The position numbers and the translations under genes are program-made. Below the pieces are notes generated by a model. It was not told the DNA's origin. It ran no database searches and saw nothing but the letters and a program-made list of their open reading frames with translations. Positions 55,486-64,000 of a stretch of DNA of 64,000 nt are shown piece after piece. This DNA comes from Gnetum montanum (Eukaryota > Streptophyta > Gnetopsida > Gnetales > Gnetaceae), in contig MNCI01023361.1 of NCBI GenBank assembly GCA_015680685.1, forward strand, positions 16,684 through 80,683, in the 5' to 3' direction. The number at the start of each line of letters is the position of its first letter. Positions within the stretch are counted from its first letter, which is position 1.

Positions 55486-58400
55486 TCAACCATTGATACG
55501 CAATTGTCTTTTGATGGCCTTTACATTGAGCATTGCGTAAGGGCGAGGAGACTTATGATTTGACTCCTCTATGCTGCCATCCGAAAATGGCAGGTCGGCC
55601 CAAGCTAGACCGTCATCATTGCTGTCAGCTTGTTGGGGGGTTTGGAGATAGGTTTGATCATCCGTCGTTTCCACTTTTGAGCCCCGTTCTTCTTCAATGT
55701 TATTGACGGTCTTGGGGGTGATTTCGTCACCACGTATTACAACCTCCCCTCCGGCATAGGGAAGATGTATCTCTTGGTGTATCGGTGATGAAACTGCCCT
55801 CAGCTGGGCTAACCACGACCTCCCCAAGATCAGGTTGCACCCTGGCATCTCCTCGATGACTAAGAAAGTGGCCTCTGTTGGGAATTGATCCCCCATCACA
55901 AACTCAATACACACCATCCCCTTAACTTGAACCTGTGCCCCATTGAACGATTTTACGTAGGCCATCATAGTGGGTGTGATCTGGTTGACCAGACCTAACC
56001 TATCCACGATGGAATAGGGAATGACGTTGGTAGCTATGCCATCGTCTACGTGCACTCTCCGGATCCAGTATTGACTGACCCGGATGGTGATAAACATAGG
56101 TTCAGTTGTGACCTGACCTTTCCCAGGATCGTCTTTGATCGCCTCGTCGTGGAAGGTCAATGAGGAAGGCATAGGTTGCTCAGCCTCGGGAGGAAACATG
56201 ATAGCATGTATCGCTTCCTCCTCTACTGGCAAGATTTCATCCACTGATATGGATGTCAGCATGCGAACCATAGCCTCACGGTGTTCTCGAGATGTCATAA
56301 GCAGGTCGTAAGTGCTCAGCGTTGTGTTTTTTTGTTTGAGAGCCTGTTTAACTTGCGTAAATGCATCGAGGAGGTCCTTCTCCTGGCTAGGTTGTTTCTC
56401 CCCCTTGTCTTCTTCCATGCAGCCCAAGAGATGAATCTCTCGAGGTGGAACAGTGTTAGTCAAGGGGCTATCTTTCTTCTTGCCAAGAGAAGGCAGTTGC
56501 GTTTCTGTACCTTTATCCTACCCCTGAGGTACAGGTGAAGGCACAAAGGCCAGGGGCTTAGGCTTAGGGAAGCTGAGCGTAGAGTGGTCTTTCGTTGCGT
56601 TAACTAATGTGTCCTCTCCCTTTTGTTTGGGAGGTGACGGTTGATGCTTTTGGTCAGAGGTCTGCCCCTGCGTGAGAGGAGCAGCTGGTGGTTTTGGCAC
56701 CCTGATAATGAAGGGTGCCCTGGGCATGGGCACGGTCGAGGCCGTGGCTTGGCTATTGCTGCATGACTGAGAGTGTATCCGAGAAGGTGCCCGTATAATG
56801 AAGGGCGGCCTCGAGACCTCACTGGCTGCTGATGAAATGGTTGGCCCCCTTTGTGAGTTGGCACGAACACGCAAAACAAAGGGTTGTTTTGGCGGTTCCC
56901 TCCCCCCACTATCCATACTTACCACAGTGATTGTATAAGGATCATCGTTTGTGTTCAATGGGTCCTTATACACATGCAATGTTTGGTTTTCCGGATGCGT
57001 CAGGTTGTTGCTGTCTAACTTGAGTGAACCGTCATCCAGCATACGTTGAATGTCATCTTTCAACACCCAACAGTAATTTGTATCGTGATCACACAACTGG
57101 TGGTAGTCATAGAAATGGTCTAGCCTGAAAGATCTTGGAACTGGTGGTTCGTTAGGTAAGGCTAGAGAAGGGTTCTTCAGCAGTTCACAATGACATCTGT
57201 GAAGCTTCAGAGTCTCCTCGAACACCTTCTTAGGTTGAATGTGCGGGAGGGCTTGGTACCAATCCAAAGCTTTCCCTGTTAAAGACATTGCAAAGACTCA
57301 GATGATGGTGTGTGGCCACTGTTGCAACAACAAGGATTCAGACCTAAACGTGACCAAGTGAGCATTGGGATCTCCCTCCCCATTATACTTGGTAAAATGA
57401 GGTAGAGACATCCCTGGCAGCAATGACAGCATAGGGACCGCTGAACTAATCGGATCATCCTGGTAAAAGTCCATGATCTGAATAGTATCAGAACGAGCGA
57501 CTTTGAGGCGTCGAACCTCCTCGGTGAAAGTCTGTATAAGCTGGAAGGCTTGATCCAGACCCGTTGATGGAGGTGTCTGCGCAGAGGACATAGGAGGTTG
57601 GACCGGGAGGGCGGTGCCAGGAAGTGGAAATGACGGAAGAGGTTGACTGGCTGCTTGTGGGGCAAGGATCCCTGCAGACTGAGGGGCCTACAAAGACCAC
57701 CACCCACTGGTTTGTGAAGCGGGGTTAGCCATCACCTGTTGCGTAAGATGGGGATAGATGTATTGCGGGACCATTTGTGGAGCTTGCGTTGCGGGTGCAA
57801 TGGAAGGTTGCACACCATACAGCGCAGGCTGATTGTGTTGCGATGCAGGGTTGGGCCACTGACTTGGGGCCGGCTATTGGATATATGTTTGTGGCTGAAT
57901 AGCTACGGTGATTTGTTGAGTTGGAGGTGGCGGGGACGGTAAAATCTACGCTAGGCGAGCCACGGATACGTTGTGAGGTTGTGTCTGAGGGATAAAATGG
58001 GGCGCAACGGTCGCTGGGACCACCACTGGGATGCTAAGTACCCGCGGTGACGAAACCGTCCCCGTGTTATTATGCGGTACTTGTGCTTGCAGCCCAGACG
58101 GCTGTGCGGTGGCCTGCGGCATGGTAGGGAAATGCATCTGTGCGGTCATGGTTGTGTTAAGAGAGGCAGCCTCTCCGTTGAAAGGAAACAGGGGATTTAC
58201 GTACGTATGAGGGCTCAGAGTATGGAACAAATGTTCTGACTGGGCTGCCAATTTGTCCTCCTCTTCTTCCCCATTCTGGTGTTCAACCATAGCCTGTGCA
58301 GCCTGACTCCTGGCCATGACCAAGTGTGTGATGAGTTCATGTTGATGCTCGGTCAAAGGGATAATGTCATAAGCTATTGGTTTGAATTCATGGCCCCCTC

Positions 58401-58668
58401 GGTGGACCACCTCAATGTTTCGTTTTGCTTCGACTTCAGCTCAAATCAGAGCTAGCTTCGCCTGGATCTTAATGCATATAAAGTTATATTCTTCAGGGGT
58501 TATGACCGTGAAGATGGGCTCTTTTCCCTGAAGTCGCAATGATCGGCGCAATGGTCCCTGAGATCCCGTTGCGCCCGGAGCTGGTCGGGTGACCACGATA
58601 GGGTTCACAGATGTGGCACCCAGATTGGTAGGGACCATGATAGTTGTGGTTGTGTACAACGAATCCAT
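55486..58668 (-). pseudogene. gag-pro: TE-4 gag-protease with capsid-core deletion
   Basis: Minus frame from ATG 58668 to TGA at 55486 with stops at 58441, 57946, 57298 and 56518. At 57244-57245 the sequence passes from A-L-D-W-Y-Q-A-L-P straight to H-I-Q-P-K-K-V-F; TE-5 has 606 bases between these points (about 41104-41709), so 202 codons of the capsid core are lost in frame. The zinc knuckle (~57110), the P-F-x-x-R-x-P repeats (~56700-56880) and the retropepsin with V-D-D-G-I-A-T-N-V (~56040) remain. The 325-codon protease part (56463-55486) has no stop. Confidence 0.88.
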
Positions 58669-58889
58669 TGATCAATGAAGTTAACGGTAACTAGTAATCG
58701 GATCTAAGAGATAGCTGGCAACAAAAGCACAAATAGACTTTCTACCCTGTAGGATTTCAAAGAAATCATCCTTGCGACTGATCTATACCATGTGATTGGC
58801 CGTAAACTTTCCTAGAGGTATTACGTCTACGGTTTAGGATATGGATCGCTACCAAGGCTACCTGAAATACTCGGATTGGAGCCTCATCG

Positions 58890-58906
58890 CCCTTCTTCTA
58901 GCGCCA
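58890..58906 (-). other. TE-4 primer-binding site
   Basis: The minus strand reads TGGCGCTAGAAGAAGGG, six bases after the LTR end. This identifies 58913 onward as the 5' LTR. Confidence 0.75.
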
Positions 58907-58912
58907 TAAAAC

Positions 58913-59359
58913 TGTAACGATGGAAAATGTCAACAGCGGGAAAATACCAAACAAAATTTCGCGTACACAGTTTTGACCACGGATCCGTGCGAGGGCTATG
59001 CTGGAAAAAATGAATCCGTGACGCCTTGAACGGTCTTGTCGATCAGATAGGGACTTACCAATCAGTAAATCGATGATGATTATGAATGTTTCATGGAGCG
59101 ATCTAATTCGAAAAATCGCAAAAATGTGGAGAAAATGATGTAGACGAATTGCAATGATGATAATGCTAAACACGATAAAAGGAGGCTAGCACAAGAGAAA
59201 CACGTAGCCTCAAGATCTATGCTTTGACTTGAAAACAAAATGTATATTTTGTATGAGAAATTACACTGGGGAGACCCCGATTCCTTGATGTAAGGTAAGC
59301 ACAAAACAACAGGAAACTGTCCGAACAGAAGTCCGATCTATCTCGTGGGCCAAAGCCGC
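58913..59359 (-). repeat. TE-4 5' LTR, inner part, cut by TE-6
   Basis: Matches 31763-32209 of the 3' LTR. At 59360 it changes abruptly to the TE-6 LTR; the outer part should follow TE-6 beyond the window. Confidence 0.88.
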
Positions 59360-60886
59360 TGAAACACCGTTAAAAATCGCGAGTTGGCCTCAGGAAAAGA
59401 TTCGCAATTCAGGCAAGGACGCATATCATGCATTCTAGAGGGGGGAATAAGATAGAGCAACGCTAAGAGGCGCGTAACATCAAGTCCGCAACTTCCTGTG
59501 TAGGTTTCTAATCTTTCTATGCTTTTGTTGTTTACGCTGTATCACGCGACATAGCGTAATGACGCTCAGCGTGATAGTGTTTCGACATAGCCCGGCATCA
59601 GAAGGATAGTTGCTTCAGCATAGGGAGAAGCTTAAGCATCGTGATGTGTGATTTCTTGTATATTTTGCTAAGTATTTTGTTCAAGGACAAGTTTACGCTC
59701 TATTACGCACGACAGCGTAATGAGCGTAATAAGTTCCGAAATAGTCAAAGGTTAGAGAAGCGCAACAGTTCGGCACTTTTTCTCATGGCACGTGGATAAC
59801 TTGTCTTTATGCTCGTTACGCGGCGGTGCGTACCGTTGCGTATTTCATCACTAGGAATTGTTTATGCTTTGTCATGCGCAGCTGCGTAATGAGCGTAAGT
59901 TATACATTATTTACGCTTCAATACACGCAGTTGCGTAGTGAGCGTAAATTAGACATTATTTACACTTCGTTACACGCAGTTGCGTAATAAGCGTAAGATA
60001 ATTTTGGGCATGTTATTCTTATACTGGATTACGCTCATACATGCAATATAACGCGAATGAGTGTAATACAGCCTGAAAGCAATTGAAGCATGCTCAACAT
60101 GTACCTGCTCTTCACACGCACAACNNNNNNNNNNNNNNNNNNNNNNNNNNNNNNNNNNNNNNNNNNNNNNNNNNNNNNNNNNNNNNNNNNNNNNNNNNNN
60201 NNNNNNNNNNNNNNNNNNNNNNNNNNNNNNNNNNNNNNNNNNNNNNNNNNNNNNNNNNNNNNNNNNNNNNNNNNNNNNNNNNNNNNNNNNNNNNNNNNNN
60301 NNNNNNNNNNNNNNNNNNNNNNNNNNNNNNNNNNNNNNNNNNNNNNNNNNNNNNNNNNNNNNNNNNNNNNNNNNNNNNNNNNNNNNNNNNNNAACCAATT
60401 GATTGGCAGACCTCAGAGCTTGACCATCCTTGCATCCCAGCTTTGGCCTACGAGGTAGATCAAACTTCTCTCTGGACAGTTTCCTTGTTGTTTTGTGCTC
60501 ATTTTGTATCAAGTTATTGGGGGTATCTCCCATTGTAACGTGACATACAAATCATACATTCTTTCAAGAATCAAAACATAGATCATTGAAAATCATGCGT
60601 TTCTCTCCTGATTAGCATCTTTTCAGCGTGTCTGACGTTATCAGCGTAGCGATCCATCCACGTCGTTTTCTCCCCATTTCACCACCCCTCGAATCGAATC
60701 ACAGCACTCAAAGATCTGTAATCTCCATCGTTTTACTGACCCGTAAGTCCCTGTCTGATCGACAAGACCATTCAGGGCGCCGCGGATTCGCTTTTCCAGC
60801 ATAGCCCTCACGCGGATCCGTGGTTAAAACTGTGTATATGGAATCTCGGTCGGTCTTTCCAGCTACCGATGTTTTCTGTTGTTACA
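59360..60886 (+). repeat. TE-6 5' LTR (contains assembly gap)
   Basis: TGAAACACC to GTTACA, about 1527 bases including 268 N. Three tandem units of about 55 bases lie at 59858-59998 (ACACGCAGTTGCGTA type), an expansion of the ACGC palindrome also seen in TE-5. The TATA box is probably in the gap. Confidence 0.87.
60125..60392. other. Assembly gap (268 N)
   Basis: Run of N in the TE-6 LTR, at the point matching the end of U3 in TE-5. Confidence 0.99.
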
Positions 60887-60892
60887 GTTTTC

Positions 60893-60909
60893 TGGCGCTA
60901 GAAGGAGGG
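60893..60909 (+). other. TE-6 primer-binding site
   Basis: TGGCGCTAGAAGGAGGG, identical to the TE-2 site. The leader continues to 61134 with no gene. Confidence 0.77.
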
Positions 60910-61134
60910 CCCTCAAGCTCCGATCCGAATATTTTGGGTAGCCCTAGTAGTGATCCATACCCTAAACCATAGACGTAATACCTCTAGGGAAGTCTACGGT
61001 CAATCGTGTGGTATAGATCGGTCGCAAAGATGATTTCCTTGAAATCCTTCAGGGTAGAAAGCCCTTTTGTGCTTTTTGTTACTAGCCATTTTCTTTTAGC
61101 TCTGATTACCAGTTACCCTTACCTTCATCGATCA

Positions 61135-64000
61135 ATGGACTCCTTTTACTCAAACACAACCACCATGGCCACTACCGATCTGGGTGTCGCGCCTGTGAAT
61201 CCTATGGCGGCCACAGGACCAGCTCCTAGTGCTATAGGACCCCAGGGACCATTGCGCCATTCATTGAGGCTTCAGGGAAAAGAGCCTATCTTCATGGTTA
61301 TAACCCCTGAAGAATACAACTTCATATGCGTTAAGATCCAGGCGAGGCTGGCTCTCAGCCGAGCCGAGCTGGAGGCGAAGCGAAACTTTGAGATGCTCTA
61401 TCGAGGGGGTTATGATTTTAAGCCAACAACCTATGACATAATTCCCTTGACCGAACACCAACATGAGCTTATCACATAGTTGTTCATGGCCAAAGGCCAG
61501 ACTTCACAACCTGTGGTGGATTCCCAGCATGGCGAAGAGGAAGAGGACGAATTCACGGCCATGTCAAAACATTCGTTTCATACCCTAACGTCCCACACGT
61601 ACGTAAATACGTTGTTCCCTTACAACGGAGAGGAAGCTTCTCTGGACCCAGCTGTGACCACGCAAACTCACATTCCTGTCCATCCGCAGGCCAATGCGTA
61701 GCCGTCTAGGTTGCAAGCACAAATACCGCTTCATAACGCGGGGGTGGTTTCGTTACTGCAGGTGCTCAGCATTCCGGCGGTGGTCCCGGCAACCACCGCG
61801 CCCCATTTCATCCCTCAGGTACAAGCTCACACTGTACCGACAACTCGCCCAGCGCAAATGTTCCCGCCCCCACCAACTCAGCAAAATACCGTAACTGTAC
61901 CACAGCAAACCTTTGTTCAATACCCTGCAACAAGTCAGTGGATCAACCCTGCTGCACAACACCACCCGTCTGCGGTGTATGGTGCGTAGCCTTCGGTCGC
62001 ACGTTCGACACAATTTTCGCAGGTGTTTCCTCAATATACCTACCATTATCCCGCGCAGCAGGCAGGAGTTAACCTCTCGTCTCAGACCGGTGGATGGTGG
62101 TCTTCGTAGGCCCCCCAGCCTACAGGGATCCTTGCTCCACCAATGGCTAGCCAACCCCTTCCTGCCTTCCAGCTTCCTAGAGCTGCCCGCCCAGTCTAGC
62201 CTCCTATGCCTGCTACACAGGCACCTCTGCCAACAGGTCTGGACCAAGCCTTCCAGCTCATCCAGACGCTTACCGAGGAGGGTCGATGCCTCAAGACCGC
62301 TGGGTCTTATACCATTCAGATCATGGACTTCTACCAGGATGATCCGATCAATCCAGCGGTCCCCGTGTTGTCGTTGCCACCAGGGATGTCCCTACCTCAT
62401 TTTACCAAGTATAATGGAGAGGGGGATCCCAACACTCATCTAGCCACCTTCAGGTCTGAATCTTTGTTGTTACAAGAGTGGCTGCACACTTTAATCCAAG
62501 TCTTCGCGATGTCTTTAATAGGGAAGGCTTTAGACTGGTATAGAGCTCTCCCACGCTCTTCCATTTCAACCTTGGAAGAGCTGCTGACTCAATTTGTGAC
62601 CCGTTTCAAATACAACCTGAAACTGGAAGTCACATTGGAACAACTTATGGGGGTGAAACAGGACCCGCTCGAGCCAATCCAAAAGTTTATACAGCGTTGG
62701 AATGCTACCTTGAATAAGATCCGCGACCCGATCGCAGACTCCCAACTACTGGCTATATTCAAAGGAGCATTCAACGACTTTATTAAGTCTAAGTTGTATT
62801 ATCTTTCCCCCGGTAATCTACATCAGGCCTTCGCCCAGGTCCAAAGCATCCAAGATGCTACGGAGGCCAGCAAAGACCCGGCATATGTCACCTACAAAAA
62901 CGCACACAACAAACCCAAGGAAAAAGGCAAGGCAGTGACAACGACAGTAGCCGTGCTGACTGAAAGCACGAAGAACAAGAATAAGAAGGCACCCACAATA
63001 GCGCCGCCTGAGGCCATGGTTGGTGCCGACACCAGCCAAGCCACAGCTACCCCTGAAGGTCCCCCCAGCGAAAGCCAAATTTTGAGCGTAAAGATCGTTC
63101 AAAATATGCAGCTTTACCTGTAAAGCATTCTGAATTGCTGAAACAACTGTTAGCGGCAGGGCATATTCAACCTAAGAAGGTGTCCGAGGAATCCCTGAAG
63201 CGTCACAAACGTCACTGTGAACTGCTGAAAGAACCTTCTTTAGCCTTGCCTAACGAACCAGCAGTTCCGAGATCTTTCAGGCTAGACCGTTTCTATGACT
63301 ACCACCAGATGTGTGGTCATGACACGGATTACTGCTGGGCGTTGAAGGATGACATTCAATGCATGATCGACGAAAGTCATCTAAAATTAGACAGCAATAA
63401 CCCTACGCATCTGGAAAATCAAACACTACATGTATATAAGGATCCGTTGAATGCAAACTACAATCCTTATACAATCACTATGGTGAGTACGGACAGTGAG
63501 CGTAAGGGACCGCCAAAATAGCCTTTTGTTTTGCGCGTGCCCGCCGGCTCACCAAGGGGGCCAACTACTTCAGCGGCAGCTGGTGGGGTCTCACGGCCAC
63601 CTTTCATTATACGGGCACCTTCCCAAGTACGCCCTCAGTCACGCGATGGTACTCAAGCCACAGCTCCTTCTGCGCCCATGCCTAGAGCGCCCTTCATTAT
63701 CAGGGCGCTAGAACCACGGCCTACTCCTCTCACGCAGGGATAGACCTCTCGTCAAGATAACCAACCATAGCCTCCCAAGCGAAAGGGGGAGAATACCGCA
63801 GTTAACGCAACAAAAGACCACCTTACGCTCGACTTCCCTAAGCCCAGGCCCCTGGCCTCTGTGCCTTTGTCTAAGCCCCAGAAGCAGGCTAAAGGTACAG
63901 AAACGCAGCCACCTTCTCTTGGCAGAAAAAAGAACAACCCTCCCACTGACACCGCTCCACCTTGAGAGATCCGTCTTTTGGGCCAAATGGAGGAAGACAA
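61135..64000 (+). pseudogene. gag: TE-6 gag (and start of protease linker), incomplete
   Basis: ATG 61135 opens the same frame as in TE-5, with TAG stops at 61477, 61699, 61987 and later. The capsid core has A-L-D-W-Y-R-A-L-P at ~62527. A one-base shift near 63065-63110, next to a C6 run, moves the reading frame before the zinc knuckle (Y-D-Y-H...Y-C, ~63293), whose first Cys has become Tyr. Two or three P-F-x-x-R-x-x repeats follow (63525, 63600, 63690). The protease lies beyond the window. Confidence 0.86.

Larger units (their letters stand above)
31763..64000 (-). mobile_element. TE-4: internally deleted Tat element, invaded by TE-5 and TE-6
   Basis: Minus-strand element with 3' LTR at 31763-33221 and a 5' LTR starting at 58913 that is cut by TE-6 at 59360; its outer part should lie after 64000. 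Between them, read from right to left: gag-protease (58668-55486), then past TE-5 the antisense gene (35201-37716, plus), the last integrase codons (35203-34997), an array and the polypurine tract. RT, RNase H and most of integrase are absent and Gag has lost about 202 codons, so it could move only with proteins from relatives. The inner parts of its two LTRs differ at about 10 percent of sites by eye, more than in TE-5. Confidence 0.88.
59360..64000 (+). mobile_element. TE-6: Tat element, 5' part only
   Basis: 5' LTR 59360-60886, PBS and gag-protease to the window end. It belongs to the TE-4/TE-5 family but is more divergent, with a different U3. GCCGC at 59355-59359 would be the target duplication; its partner is outside. 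Confidence 0.88.

Overview
The window is plant nuclear DNA made almost entirely of LTR retrotransposons, with no intact host gene. Evidence for a plant (most likely an angiosperm) is a Ty1/copia polyprotein of a type common in flowering plants and four Ty3/gypsy elements of the plant Tat lineage, recognised by a degenerate first RNase H followed by a second, archaeal-type RNase H. Dense C-to-T type stop codons suggest old, methylated heterochromatin. The species cannot be named from this. Three runs of N (322, 594 and 268 bases) are assembly gaps.

Layout. TE-1 (minus strand, from beyond base 1 to 23776) is an old gypsy-type element with gag and protease but no polymerase. TE-2 (plus, 6149-22913, flanked by TTCCC) is a Tat element inserted in the 5' LTR of TE-1, so that LTR is now in two pieces (6017-6148 and 22919-23776). 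From 23777 to about 26168 lies AT-rich DNA with one possible SINE. TE-3 (plus, about 26169-31762) is a copia element whose polyprotein is open from gag through reverse transcriptase, then cut by TE-4. TE-4 (minus, from 31763 past the window end) is a Tat element with two internal deletions. It was itself invaded by TE-5 (plus, 37980-55033, flanked by ATTCT) and by TE-6 (plus, 59360 past 64000). Insertion order from nesting is TE-1 then TE-2, and TE-3 then TE-4 then TE-5 and TE-6; LTR divergence judged by eye agrees.

The most interesting thing is an extra multi-exon gene carried antisense between protease and reverse transcriptase in all three Tat elements visible over that interval: TE-2 (minus, 16268-12600), TE-5 (minus, 48044-44111) and truncated in TE-4 (plus, 35201-37716). 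Its splice sites are readable and largely conserved in position between copies. The product would have a basic start, a conserved core, a helical middle and an acidic tail; I do not recognise its function. It lies head to head with the RT-RNase H-integrase frame, which begins just after a splice-acceptor-like sequence in both TE-2 and TE-5. Arrays of a TAAACT-containing repeat follow protease and integrase. In TE-2 the palindrome GCGTATACGC is found both in the LTR promoter region and around the 5' part of the antisense gene.

In a working Tat element, Gag and protease would build the particle, RT, RNase H and integrase would copy and insert the DNA, and the antisense gene would add a separately transcribed nuclear or regulatory function. 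Every Tat copy here carries stops, frameshifts or deletions and is unlikely to be autonomous today.
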